A stretch of 64,000 nucleotides of DNA from Apostichopus japonicus. Its lineage: Eukaryota > Echinodermata > Holothuroidea > Aspidochirotida > Stichopodidae. Shown here one piece after another: positions 26,307 to 40,808 of this stretch. The notes beneath the pieces were generated by a model. It had not been told where the DNA came from. It saw only the letters and a list, made by a program, of their open reading frames with translations, and made no database searches. The stretch is taken from contig NC_092568.1 of NCBI RefSeq assembly GCF_037975245.1, positions 17,749,001-17,813,000 of the forward strand, in the 5' to 3' direction. Position 1 is the stretch's first letter; the number at the start of each line of letters is the position of its first letter. The position numbers and the translations under genes are program-made.

Positions 26307-29300
26307 GATATATATATACTGACGAGAATTTATTTGATTGATCCCTGAGCTATCACTTTTTGACCATTTGAAAGACAACCTATATAATGGATGGAAGTGA
26401 GAATAAGGAGAAACTATACATTGGACGACAATTCCTGTACCTGCTCAGTCATTGATTACAATTTCCTGTGCTTTGTGTTACCATGAATTGGTAAGCCATA
26501 TATTGACGGGAAAGTCTTAATCCATTGTTATCGTTTGAAGAGACATTTTAATAGGTTAAGTCAACTGTAAGGATTTGATTTCCAACCTTCCCCTGCGAAA
26601 GTATATATGTATATAGCCTACGCTACAGACATAAAAAAGAATTAAGAATTTATTCTATTGACAACTACACTTCCAACATTCATCGATCACTATACCAGCT
26701 CTGACACATCCGTGGAAACCGATGTCTGTTTCATAATGGAACAGCCCGACCGTTTAACCATAATGAAATTTCGTGAACAAGTAACTATACAAACATGCTT
26801 TAAATCTTGAGTTAAAGCAACTGACCGAGTTAATGGTGACCTAAGTTGCAGAACAAAATACAATTAACATCTTTAACTTCTTACCTCAAATAAATATGAT
26901 AAGAAGTAATTAACTTAGTGAACCAGGAAATTGTTGGAGAACTTTACTTTTATTATTTAAAAAAATCTTGGTTGTTTTGTCAAGGAAAATGTTGTTACAA
27001 ATTTTTGAAGCAGTTAATGACGTATTAATTAGAAACATATCTGTCCATATAATAAGGATATTGTTACTTTCTTTAAAAAAATGATTTTACAAGACATGTG
27101 TATCACATATAAAGGAAATCTGTTCTAACTTTCATGATACATACCTAGCCTGATTAACTGTACTACGTAGAGTAGACTAAGTTTACATTATATTGGTTAC
27201 AAAGTAAACCTATCCTAATTAAAATAATTTGCATATAAGAACCAAAACGGTACTTATATACGTTTTGGGGTCACCGGAGATAAGCTAACACCGTATGTGT
27301 AAAGGCACTAAAACACACTTAACTTTTACTTGATCGAATATGATAGAGGATGCGGCAATGCATAAATATGCTTAAATTTTTAAAATTTAAGAAACAATCT
27401 GCTGCTTAAATGATTATATTCAGTTCCTGTGGCCGACGGTTTTACCGAATATATATCAGATACAATGATTGGTTGGAGCTTGATCCCCCACCCCCACCCC
27501 ACCTCTCTTCTGAGTTTTTCTTCGTTGGTCAAGATAGTTTGGCAATTGTGATAAGAAGTGTTAAGCATGCATGATGCATCGGATAATCAGCTTAAAGAGA
27601 GCAAGTAATTTTGTTAGTTAACGGAACGGAACTTTGCTATTCAGCTCTTAGTTTGGTGACAATACCTAACCATACACTTTCTTTGCTGGGGGTACCGTCC
27701 AGTCAGAAACCACATGTAATCACATTTAAGAGATTTATGATTGGGTCGATTTATGTCTCCTGGGATGTTACGAGGATTAGTGGACAATCCTCTTTGCGTC
27801 TCAAACTCAGTCTCAGCCTGTCTATGTCCCAACAGACGTTTTGTGGTAGAAAAGGGTATCGATAGATGAGTAATTAAGAAAGAAACGACCTTAACTATTG
27901 AACGGAAGTGAAAGGTATATTCATCCTATTAAATGGATAAGCCTTAACCAGGTTTGTTCCGATTCTACTGGCTGAAATGATTTTAGTCTCAAACATTTCT
28001 TTCCTTTTGTTAACCGTATTTTTTTTGAGAATGTTGTTTAACATATATAATACCTTCGTTTCTGATTTTAAGATCGTATAAGGCAAACCAAAAATCGAGT
28101 AAAGACATTATAAACCAATCAGATATATGTTGTTATCCGATTGCGATGCTATGATCCACTTTGAGGCTATACAAGTTGTCGTTTTCTATATTTTTTTTTA
28201 TCAACAATCGATCTCAAATCCTCCGGGAGAGATGAAAGAGGGGCATGTGGTCAACTTTCCGTTATGTTTTATTAAGAGCTTGCTCTCCCTAAACTTCTTT
28301 GCAGCCACGACCATTTCCAGTTTCCTTATTTAAATAGGTTTATTTCAATAAGTTTTGGGGGATGGGTTAGGAAGTTGGTCAAAAGCAGAGGGATAAGATA
28401 ATTAATGTATACTCTATTATTTGTCTCTTCTTCTTAACTATTCTCATTTTTGACGGGATTTCTTGTGTCTAATTATAATATAATAAAGCTTGTACAGCGT
28501 CATTTCAATTGTCTTTACATAATCATTAATACTACTACAGTTGATTATTCGTGAAAAAGGCCCATCACCTTAGTGTATTGTTTACTCGTCTCGTCTTCCT
28601 AACTATTCTAAGATTTGATCACTTTTCGATGAGTACAAGGATACGGGCTTCTATAACACACATCACTATATGACTGGTCCGATGGAACCTGTTGTTTGGT
28701 TCTTTCACACAATAATAGGGGAGGTACAAGCGCAATGACTGGCAAATTATGATGACTGATCACGTCTGAAGAGTTAAAAATTACTGTATTCATATGGTTA
28801 TGGAATATCAATAGCTTTTTTCAGTTTGGTTTCTCTTTCTCTCTCTCTCTCTCTCTTTACTTCAAAACCTATTAACTTTCATAAGGTTTCTTTTCTATCA
28901 TTCACACGACAAAAAAGCTATGATCCCCTTTGTACATAGGAACCAGACTCACATCAAAAACATCGAATCATTTAGTATTTTCAATACACACACACACACA
29001 CACGCACACACAAAAAAAATCCGATAGGTTGACTCTTTCAGCGCAAAGAATTTTGTCTTTTTGTGGTGGAAAAGTCGGTCATTTTGCGTCGGATAATAGG
29101 TGATATTTTCAACTTTGTTTGCAAGAACAATGGGAACAATAGGCTATATTCCTCCGCAAAGTGATTTGCCCTAGGGGACATGAATTGTTTGGCATGTAAA
29201 ACAACAGTAATTCAAGGTTAGGTTTGGTTATGGGAGCAAACAGAAGCACAGTGCCGTGCCTGTGGGGTAACTCTTTCAATCTAACCGACTATTGTAATCC

Positions 29301-30703
29301 TATTGTTCTCTCGCCAAGTTTTATACATTATACCTTTCAATAGTCCATGTTTAAATTTTCCTAGCCCTTAAAGCGATTGTTACCCCGAGGCTAAAATATC
29401 CTGTGACTTGGCCTCATCAATGTCAAAAACAGGTGTGTTAAACGTCTATTAAGAAGGGGAAAAAAGGTCAGTATAGACTGCAAGCAAATCGTAGAATAAA
29501 TGAAAAATGGTTAGTCGACGGCGTTCCTTAGGTCACCCAACAACCCCCTCCCCAACCGCCTCTTCTCTCTAAATCATGATATAGTTGACCTATACAAACA
29601 TCTTGCGTGGATTTCTAATCATTGTCAGAGTGAAGGGGGTTATTAGATCACCTTACACGATGTCCAAGATGAACATCATAACTGTTGTATCGTTTTGTAT
29701 AAAAGTTAAGCGAATTCGAATTTATGTAAATGAACAAAAACAGCAACCCCTTGAATTTCCACTTTGCGCATGGCTGAGCCTACAAATGAGCCTATATAAT
29801 CATTCATTTTAAAAAGCAAATAGCCTATATGACTTCTTTGTATATTAAGACTTGAACATTATTGAAGTGCTTCTTAACATAATCACCAACGTTACCACAT
29901 TGACATTTAACCCTAAAACCAAGCAAGTCATATACAGTGTCTCGCACAAGTCCGCATGGCAGGGTTGATAACATTTATATATGATAGTGTATATAAACAA
30001 ATATGGAATATGAAATGTTTATCAACGAGGAATATCATACATGTATAGTGGTATATGAAAACCAGGTTGTATGCCGTGAACCCGTCCTCCCCCTCCCCCC
30101 TCCCCGCCCCAAGGTTTATCTCCGGATGATCAGTTAGTTCACTTTAAGTACCATATCCAATAGAAACAAATAACACTACCTTTTTTTTTCTATTCTTTTC
30201 ATTAAAAAAAAATGCGGAACCAATTTTGCCACATATTCGAACGTGAATTGCGACCCACTTTTGGACGAAATGAATTGTCAAAGCGACACAACAAACCCAT
30301 AATCTTCAAAGAAGTCACTGTGACACACACTGTGGTTTGGGATAATAACTCTAATAAAGCAAGCAAGAGCGAGGTGCCCAGTCGTGAAGATACCTGCTGA
30401 ATGGAACAACTAAATGACCAGTCTCCTGACATAACAGTTTTACGACAAACCTCGGTTAATTCTTTAGGTCAAATTGTTCTTCTGTCGGTTTTAAATTGTA
30501 TATCCAGACTGCATGATGGATCATATTGTTTGTGTGCCTGTGTGTTTGGTGAGCATGTCGTAATGGCTCATTTTAGCATATAGTTCCATTTTCACGTTTC
30601 TGCCCCACCCCCCCCCCTCCCCCTCCAACCCACACCACAAGACAAATAACTGTATATTGTATATGTAAATGTGTAACAGCTCCGATAAAGCTGTACGTGA
30701 AAT

Positions 30704-31990
<1,287 letters not shown>

Positions 31991-34900
31991 TTCTTTCTCT
32001 TCACATAGATCTATGTTTTTAACAACCATTATCCTGTGTAATATGAAGTATTTTCTATTTTCTATTATTCCATGCTTAAACTAAAACTCAACCGAAACCA
32101 CTAGCGATCGCTAAGTCGGAAGTTTTGAGGGGATTGTAAATAATGAAAGAGAGAGAAAATCCGGCTTAACATGAGACATATACGGTGTATTATCCTTTAA
32201 TTCTATTATCATTAGAAGCTTTATTTTACCTTCCATGACTTGAAAACAATCATTTTGTTAGTTTAGAGAAGACTCAAACTCAAATTCAGAACCACATGAA
32301 AGAAGTTCCGAGCAGACGATCAAAAGTTTTTTTTCTTCAAGTTTCAAACGAAACTTCACCGACATTTTCGTCGTAAAAATCTCCCTGGTTGAATATAAGA
32401 AAAGAGAAAAATATGAAAGAAAGAAAGGAAACACTTATTGACGACAAAACTTATTCAAAGAAAATAAAACTTCAAGAAAATACATTGAAGTAACAACAAA
32501 AACCCAACAGCGTTATTTTAGTGATTCTTTCATTTGACGCCGTTTGCCACAGGCAAACTGTTAGTATTTAAAATTTGGATAATAGTTACTGTAACAATAT
32601 TCATAACTGCACCGAGGATCTATCGTATAAAAAAAAGGCCGTTGTTCTTTTACATTTATGTATGGAAGTATAAAATATTTATAAAACAAATCTGCTACAG
32701 ATCATTTTTTATCACAGAAGGATAATTTAATTCAATTTTCAGCCATAATTCTCATATAATACGTTTGCAAAACTCACCTGGCAATACAAAACTTTGTTAA
32801 GGAAACATTGCCTTCTCGCAGGTGTGAGAAAGTGTAGATGAAATATTTAAAGATTGGTTTTTGCGTTGTCAAAAATTGATGATACCACAGAAATATACGA
32901 TACATAGAGTCATATTCTGTTATGTTTTTGTTCATGAAAATAGTACCAGCATCTATGCTATGTCGCTTTAAAGCAACTTAACATCGGATAACCCTACCAT
33001 GATTAAGGTTACAACAATTCACCGCAGAAAAACAACTAACAACGGAAACTAAAATTTATAACCAAACATGCGTAAAATTATTACTTTGAAGTATGCATTG
33101 TCTAACTTAAAACACAATTGTTGTATATTTGAATAATGAAAGAGAGACAAATAACTATGCAAGAAAAAAAAAAGGTGAGCGATATTTCTGCTTGCATTAG
33201 CAATGCCATATTATTTCGTATTGTTTCCAATTTTATTGTTCAACCATTGTTTGTTTTTCTATTCTCCTTGGTCTATTGCTACTTTTTCTCTGAATAAAAA
33301 AAGGGGGAGAAATAGCAAATATATATAACAAAAGTGGAAACAATTTAGCTGGTGTCAATCGACTTAACGCTTGGTATATCACAGCCTGTCGGTAGAATTC
33401 TAAAGGCGAAAACGGGCTAAAGGATTAAACAGTTCTTCTGTAGCCGCCATTTAAAAGTCATAATGCAAAAAAATCCAGATTCACTGTAACGCTTGAAATA
33501 TTCCTTTCAGACCGATTCGTGTACGGAAGCGCGATGACTGAGTGTTAACCGGGATTGTAGGCTTGTCGATGCACAAGCCGCTGTATGTCAATGGGCTTTC
33601 TCAATCAGAGGCGTGAAATATTATAGGACAGTTTCTTTTGTTCGGTAGTCGGTGAGCTTGAGGTTGGTCGTGTGTTTGGTATTTCGAAAGGTGTTATTAA
33701 GCCTCTCTGCCCTATTGTGTAAACTTTAAATGAACCGATTCGCGGTATATAATTGGTATAAAAACAAAAAACAATCTTGCCTTTGTCACTGTTAGCTGTT
33801 ATCCTGATGGTAATCTTAAAGACGTCAAAAGTCGAATAATAATAGTTTGTTTGCTTTCTGGGCGGGGTACCCAGCACCATGCCTTATTGATACTATTTAT
33901 TCATTGTTATAACTTAACAAGTTTTTCAATCTCGAGTCAAGTCCCCCCCCCCCCTCCGCCTCACAGAGACGCGGTAAGAGGGTGAAAAAACCCTCAACAA
34001 ACATGTGTCCACCCTCTCCCAACCTTATAGTATCTAATATAATGTGTGTACTAATTCACATTAAACATGTACCGTATGTATTGTGAATGAAAATACTTCT
34101 TGTCACCGCCACCACCCATCCACGCCCTCCCCCCTTTACGTCGTATGAGAAGTACTCATTGAGTTTTGTACCAGCCTCCACCAATACCCCCCCCCCCTCA
34201 CCTCCTCCTTACATCCTTTCATCTTATATATTACTTCTAACTCTAATCAAAATGCCAAAGTGAGATCATTATTCCTTTCCTTCTTTTAATAGTTCTCTTT
34301 GGTTGGTATTAAAGAAATTATACATATTAATAGATACCCCTATATTGGGGGGGGGGGGGTTCATCAATGTACTCGCCAAAAATATTGAAGATGGTTGAAT
34401 CTGCCAAGTTTTCAATAAGAATTTTCATATTTCGTTTTATCACCTTTCCGGTTGAGTTATTCCTACATATTTTGAGTTAAACTTTTGAAAGTATTCAATA
34501 TATAAGAGGGACTTCAATATTGTGACTAGATCTGCATGCGTATACTCTTTGGTGACCATTTCCTATCTAGTCATAGCATATTCCAGTGTTACTTGCAATG
34601 CTGTAGCATGCAGTATGTGCTTTTTTTAAAGATCACATAATGGTTACGTGCAGTCATGTATGTTGATGCATTTCTTTGCTTTTCATAACTAAATTTATTT
34701 TGTTTGCAAAAACTGCTGATTTTACCAGCTTGACAACAAGGTTACAACTCAAGGCTTCCACTCTACCAGAGCTGTCCAGCTGTTATCTGATGGGCATCCT
34801 TATACGGTTAATTCCGTGCCTCTTTTGGGTGGGTGGGGGAGGGGGCGTGGAGGGTGCCAATCAGAAGCATACCGTGCAAGAAGGCTTCACGTGCTAATTT

Positions 34901-35340
34901 CTTTCGATACTGACTAGAGGATTGCATGGAAGGGGATTTCCGAAAAGATTTTTTTCTTAAGTAGAAATTATTTAATAAATGAACAAAGGAAAACTGACTG
35001 AGAAATTTAAAAAAACAAACACAGATTTGATTAAGAGCAAAAGAAGAGATTTTAAGCAACTGTCCATGTTTGTTTGTTGACTAGCTTATGTTAAATTTGC
35101 GTCAAACATATAACACAAATTCGTTGAACCAAGTGTCTCAAACTATATGCAAATACTCGGTACACGAAAACTGTTATGTATTTTCAGGTTTCTCATAAAA
35201 AAAAAAACTTCAGGAAACCGATTGTAAATCATATACCTTCCACTATATGACTACAATAAGAACGATTCCGTTTTCGTTTAAACTCTTTGTTCATCATTTT
35301 ATGATTTATTTATTTAGTTTTTATTATTTATTTATTACAG

Positions 35341-35549
35341 ATATGTTCGCGAGTGGTTGGGTGCCATGGTAACGGGAAATATCGTTGATCAGTGCCAGGA
35401 TGGTAAATTCGTTTTACCGCCTCATCGTGCGGCGTTCCTTGGAGAGAACGGATTTGGTACAGAACTTCTGATCCTAGCCTCTGCACTGCCCATGCAGAGT
35501 CAGGTATTCAACAAAGTTATGGCATGCTTCGACAAAGATGGCCCAAACG
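35341..35549 (+). CDS. Rv2258c-like methyltransferase, exon 2 of 4 (residues 116-186)
   Basis: Internal exon. The acceptor is a T-rich tract ending TTTATTACAG at 35340. The exon starts A-TAT-GTT-CGC, giving RYVREWLGAMVTGNIVDQC, the recognition-helix and wing part of the winged-helix domain. It continues with KFVLPPHRAAFLG and a helical linker (ELLILASALPMQSQVFNKVMACF). The donor is CG|GTAAGA at 35550, leaving one base (G) of a Gly codon. The YVREWL motif, where a helix-turn-helix passes into a small dimerisation domain, is what I recognise from Rv2258c-like methyltransferases. Length is 209 bp. Introns on either side are 20,034 bp and 4,813 bp. Confidence 0.9.
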
Positions 35550-36002
35550 GTAAGAATCATGTACAAAGGCGAAAAAAAAAACCTTTCAGTTTGTTGTAAT
35601 TGTTGTCTAATTTGGGTCCAACAGATATAGCCTACATAATGTTTCGACGTTATATCTTTTTGTTCTCGTTTTCCCGCCCCCTTTTTTGTGGCTATTTCAT
35701 TTGTTCTTCATATGAATTATCAAAGAATGAAGTTACAGGGATAACAAATATTTCGAAATTTTTATTTTACTTTCTCAATTAAAAAAAACAAAAAACAGTG
35801 CAGTAGATACAGCACGCTCAACTCTTTTTTGAATTTTTAAAAGAAACAAAATGGCTGATACATTCTTAAGTTAACCTCAGTCCCCTTACACTTTGACTGT
35901 GGCCATTATGTAACCATGACGACGTCGTATTGTCTTATATAGATACAGTATTACCATTCCCTTGAAAACAGAACAAATAATGCACTATGTAGGTTAGCCG
36001 AC

Positions 36003-36248
36003 ATGGCAGGGAAATATTTCATATTTTCATTTGTCTTAGGTGTCTTATGTTTTGGTCAAAATAGATTTTGTGAAGCGTTACAATTTCGTTTATCATCTTC
36101 CAAAGAGTTGCTCTTAAGCATTAGCAAATGGAAGGGAAATTTTAACGATCTTTGTGAGTCTGCTATCAAACTCTTTCGTAGACCACTTGACATTTCTGAT
36201 AAAGTCATCGACTTTGAAGTTGTAAATGAGGCAACGTTATATATATAG
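36003..36248 (+). CDS. Possible nested small secreted-protein ORF (81 aa), unrecognised
   Basis: Lies inside intron 2 of the methyltransferase gene, same strand. It begins MAGKYFIFSFVLGVLCFGQN with ATG context GACATGG. Residues 1-25 look like a signal peptide: one Lys, a hydrophobic core, then a C-E-A cleavage-like end. The remaining about 56 residues (LQFRLSSSKELLLSISKWKG onward) are mixed polar/charged with one further Cys. TATATA lies 67 bp upstream of the ATG (35936-35941), and AATAAA lies about 115 bp after the stop (36363-36368). This gives the outline of a compact single-exon gene. I do not recognise the protein, and an ORF this short can arise by chance. It could also be the first exon of a larger transcript or a relic. 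Confidence 0.25.
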   Translation: MAGKYFIFSFVLGVLCFGQNRFCEALQFRLSSSKELLLSISKWKGNFNDLCESAIKLFRRPLDISDKVIDFEVVNEATLYI

Positions 36249-36699
36249 GTTCAAAATACAAACTATTGGTTTGTTTTATATACGAACAAATACCAACATA
36301 AAACTGACGGCTAAACCATTCCCTTGTTTATGTATATGTATAGGTTATTCTGCTTTAAAAAAAATAAAGCATGGCTCACATATAACAAGTGCAATATTTG
36401 GAGTCGATCCTGATTATGTGCCATTGAATATGGAAGTTGTATTTAAAATTATTTTATTTTTGCACGCAAAAAGATATAGGAAAACTGGTGGTTGAGGTGT
36501 TGCGTGGTTGTTGGAAGGGGGAGGGAGGGGGAGCGATGGGTAGATTCTAGATCAGGGGTGCATGGGGGTGGGGAATGGGATGGTTATAGGCAGCCTTCTT
36601 GTTAGGCCTGCAAGACGACACAGGAGATAGGTCAGGTGAGAAATGTAGCAAAGATGAGAGCAAAATGTGGCTATTTGTAACAAGAATCTTCACCTGAAA

Positions 36700-36948
36700 C
36701 AGAAGCGGATCCAGAATTTTAAAAGGAATAGGTTGTGGCACTGGGATTCGTTGAGGCTGACTCTCATGTAGGGGTCTGGGGCCTGCATTCTGAGGCATAT
36801 TTAGGCTATAAATTAGGTCCATAATTAACTCTTATGTTTATAACTTTAGGTAGGTCTACTTTAAACTTTTTTTGTGTGGGGTTGAACAGGGGTGGTGGTG
36901 GTGGGGGGTGGGTGTATCAAGTCCCCAAACACCCTGAATTCGCGCCTG
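36700..36948. mobile_element. Degenerate hAT-like MITE (249 bp)
   Basis: The left end CAGAAGCGGATCCAGAATT and the reverse complement of the right end, CAGGCGCGAATTCAGGGTG, resemble each other and hAT-type CAG-n-GCG termini. The interior is G-rich. The flanking 8-mers (acctgaaa, aatacaaa) match only in part, so this is old or misassigned. Confidence 0.4.
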
Positions 36949-39485
36949 AATACAAACATATACAAAATCAGATATCTACATACTTAGAAACACTTTTTTG
37001 ATCGCAGTACATTATATATTTGTTAACAAGAATGTTGTTTCTTTGTTACACATCTGTCCATAAATAACCACTTTATGTATCTAAGGTAACCAACATATCT
37101 CTGTACTGGCTAAGACATCATGTCTGATAACTACAGAAAGATGGAACGTCTTTTCTTTCCTTTTTTTCTTCCTTTGGTTGTATTCCTCTGACCGTCATGT
37201 CAAAATTCCTTCATGTTTCTTAAGTAGGTCTCATTTTGATGGTTGTATACCATAGGGTCAAAACCCTTGTGAGTATGATCTACTTGCCACTATTATAAGA
37301 TCAACGAAAATTGTTGTTAATTTACTGCCTCTTTTCAAAGTGAAGTGCTTCCCTCTTTTCATTGCTACGTCCTTGTAACCCTTGTTTTGGCAAGCCTTGT
37401 CCCCTTTCAACTATAGAAGAAGATTCAAAAGGTTGGCCCCTGAACCTACATTTCACTAATCGGTTTCCTTCACCCGGGATTCGAAAAGTTAGCTTCATTA
37501 TTCACATACAAAAGGCAAGCGTGGTCTCTATTTTCCAGCTGAATGGTAAACAGAGTTAGATTTTTTTCCTTCTTCTCCTTTTTTCATAAACCCACCCCTT
37601 TTTTTCTGTCTACATGTGTGATATGAATCTTTATTAAGTTTTCGGGTATCACAATAATCTAACAGGGGCCCTATTCAACTTGACCCATTTTGGAAATTTA
37701 AGTCTCTTCGTTCAGACTAGTCGTTTTTTTTTTCTGGTTTTTTTTTTTGTATTATTATTATTTGAAAAATGACAGTGTAACCAGAAACCATCACCAAATT
37801 CATTGGCCCTCTGATTTTGAACCAATGAGATCTTGTGACAACGAAGTTATTGGGTTAAAAATGAGTAAGTTGGATGTTGCGGTTGGCGGTTAGTTATGAA
37901 TAAAGAGAGACAGAATGAGAGAGAGAGAGAGAGAACAAATAAAAAATGGAGACGTGTTCAGTGACAGGACAGCGCATTAGTCAATCTGATTTCGCGCGCG
38001 AAAGTGGTTCCCCTTTGGCGCGCTATTTTTAATTCTCAAGGGTGCATGGAGTATAAATTTCCAAACAGAGATATGACCGTTAGAGCAGCAGGTTTATTCT
38101 TGGGGTCTCCTCTAAAATCAAATGATAGAAAGAGAGAGCTAAAAAAAACAACATGAAATTATGAAGTGTCCTTATGACCTACATTTTTACCTTTTACTAG
38201 TCTCTTTTCTTTAAGTTTTAAGTCCAGGCATGGTTGTCCAACTGCATCGGTAATTACCATAGAAGTTTACTAGTTTATAGTGTTTTTAATAAAGGCAAAA
38301 CACTTTGACAAATTCTACAAGGCTGATACGAAATGCAAACATATTCTTTTACTCATTGCAGCACCGGGCTCGTAAGGGGGTAGGCGCAACCATAATTACA
38401 GAAAACCCCCAGAAGCCTCTGAGATTTCCCCCTTTGTTTTATTCTTACTTAGGTTTCTTCAATAAAAATTATCATTGCCAAAAACAACTGAGAATGTGTG
38501 AAATCACTGATTATTGCAAAACTTATTTATAATATATGTATGTTAACAAAAATATGATCAAACAAAGGAGAAAGTAAGACAAATTAAGGGAAACAATTTG
38601 GGGATCCTGGGGAAATTGTCAAATGTTATCATTCGCTCTATAAAAATGATAACGTATAGTTAAAGCTATATATAGGCGCATATCATGACCTTATATCCAA
38701 AGGCCCTCCCTTCTGGTTTCTGGTTACACATCTTCATTCTTATGTTTAAATTAAATCTTCTTAAGAATCACTTGACTTCACTAAATCTGATGGGAGGAGG
38801 CCTCGGGTCTTGTGAGGGGGGAGTGAGTGTCCTCCTGTTCTATAGGATCTCAGTGGCTATATAGAGTGCTTGTGAGTTAAACCCGTCCACGGTGAGGGGA
38901 GGGGGGGGGGGTATCACAGTCAACTGTGGGGATATTAATATAGAAAAAAGGGTGGGGCTAGGTCTATGGCATCCCCCAGGCTGAACTTAATCGCTCCTCT
39001 CTCAGCATAGTCCCCTGGTTCTTCTTGTAATTTTAAATTTTCTTCTTATTCTCTTTGCTTTCTAATTGTTTTTAGCCCTCTCCTGAGTATAACTGTATTA
39101 ATCCATTTGTATGTATGTGCCTTACTCTTTGCATATTTGCATACAGTCTAAGTCATATTTATGTAATCGGTTCACACAATTTTCCCGCGCCCCCTACCCT
39201 TACCTTATATACTAATCTAGCATTGAAGCATTAACAATTTCAACTGAAAGCTCGGCTTTTTGTAAGGAAGTTAAAGTTTTTGCAACCAAAAATTGTCGCG
39301 GATCACATTACTAGTGACCACTAAATTTTGTTCCTAATTTACCCGAGGGATTAGTATGACCAGATCTGATTAAGATGACTTAGCTTGAAGTGGCCCTGAA
39401 TCGATAATACCATTTTTAAGGAACATGGAAGATGTTTAGAAAATTGTCTGGACATAATTGTCTATACCACCTATAGCTGCTTTAA

Positions 39486-39843
39486 AGGCATTGACGACTC
39501 GCCCCAAACCGCGTGCCGCGCTCTAAAAAAGTTAACTTTCCGTTGCTTAAAAGTGACGTTTTTTTTCGCGTCGCTACAAAATGCAGACAGTAATGAAACG
39601 TGATACCTTGTTATCTTTTATCTGGACCTGAGATGTCCATTGCTGCTATGTACACTGTGTTGTGGGTATTGACCGTAGCTGCATGTAGACTGTACACTAG
39701 TGTCTATAATTACCGACGGTAGCAAGCTGTGTGTGTACTTTCTGGGATCGACGGTGGTGTTTTACACTTCTGTTACACCTCAGTATAAACTAGGTCAGAT
39801 TACCGGCATCAGACGTTTCTTTGTGCGCGAGTCTTCACTCCCT
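39486..39843. mobile_element. TTAA-flanked MITE, copy 1 (piggyBac-like, 358 bp)
   Basis: Flanked by TTAA at 39482-39485 and 39844-39847. The left terminus AGGCATTGACGACTCGCCCC and the reverse complement of the right terminus, AGGGAGTGAAGACTCGCGCA, form inverted repeats of about 28 bp. It has no coding capacity. A TTAA target duplication is the hallmark of piggyBac-type transposition. The copy at 48267-48621 is about 85% identical by eye and has the same flanks. Confidence 0.85.
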
Positions 39844-40362
39844 TTAAATATCCTAGGTCATTATGTCAATTATCTATATACAAAACCTGACTATAGATAC
39901 ATATGTGCATGTTGAGACAAATCCATCCGTTCTATTAAAGGAGGGAAGGTCTTTTTCTAACGATGATTATTTTCGATCAAATTATGGTTTCTCCATTCCT
40001 CTTTGTGTCAACCTTTGTTATTATAGTTTTAGATGATTTAATAAAGAAATGATTGAATTGAATTGTTTTGTTCTCAAAGGAAGACCAATTGGTTCCATAG
40101 TTAGTTATTTCCTTTTCTGATCCATCAATTAAGCCAAATTCTGTTAAATTTATTATTTCGCAAATGTATCCCTTGGTTATCATATTTCTTCCTCCCTCAC
40201 AATAACAAAATATTAACTTCCGGCTAGACCGCTTTGAACTGCGGCCTTTTCACTCAAGTTTATATCATCCGGAATTCTTGCTTTTATGAGTCCATTGACG
40301 AATCTGGAAAAATCATTATCATTCCCAGTTATTATTTTCTGTCCTTTTTTTTCTTTCTTCAG

Positions 40363-40485
40363 GTGTCTCTTATAAACACTACACGGAATTCCACCACTTT
40401 ATGAGTTTGATGTCAAACGTATGGTGGGGGAGGCACCTAATTGCCTCTTTCGTACCCAGTGTCCCCGGATTGAGAGAACAACTAG
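40363..40485 (+). CDS. Rv2258c-like methyltransferase, exon 3 of 4 (residues 186-227)
   Basis: Short 123-bp exon. The acceptor is a long pyrimidine run ending TTCTTCAG at 40362; the donor is CTAG|GTATTT at 40486. It is phase 1 at both ends, so it could be skipped without a frameshift. Residues read VSYKHYTEFHHFMSLMSNVW, then a helix and PSVPGLREQL, the linker that leads straight into motif I of the methyltransferase fold in exon 4. Family members have the same order (PGL-x-E-x-LE-x-G then VLDVGCG), which supports the direct exon 3 to exon 4 join. The donor region is tandemly duplicated just downstream (see the repeat at 40482-40808). Confidence 0.88.
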
Positions 40486-40808
40486 GTATTTGTCTTTTAT
40501 ATCACTTATTGTTTAGTGGCAGTAATCGTTTCGTGCTTGAAGATTGAAAATTCATATTGATATTAAATATTCATTATTAAAATGAATTAATTAGCATCTT
40601 GCAAATATATCACAGTAAATAAGTCAGAGCATACGTATATATAGTCTAGGTATTTGTCTTTTATATCACTTATTGTTTAGTGGCAGTAATCGTTTCGTGC
40701 TTGAAGATTGAATATTCATATTAATATTGAATATGCATTATTAAAATGAATTAATTACCATTATGCATATATATATCACAGTATATAAGTCAGAGCATAT
40801 GTATATAT
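40482..40808. repeat. 164-bp tandem duplication starting at the exon 3 donor
   Basis: Unit 1 is 40482-40645 and unit 2 is 40646-40808. Both begin CTAGGTATTTGTCTTTTATA, so the last four bases of exon 3 and the 5' splice site are copied. The units are about 90% identical, diverging near 'ttgatattaaat' versus 'ttaatattgaat'. Confidence 0.93.

Larger units (their letters stand above)
35550..40362 (+). other. Intron 2 of the methyltransferase gene (4.8 kb)
   Basis: GT-AG intron. It contains the 81-residue signal-peptide-like ORF, a degenerate hAT-like element, (GA)n at 37916-37934, a G run at about 38899-38910 and a TTAA-flanked MITE, each listed separately. Confidence 0.8.
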
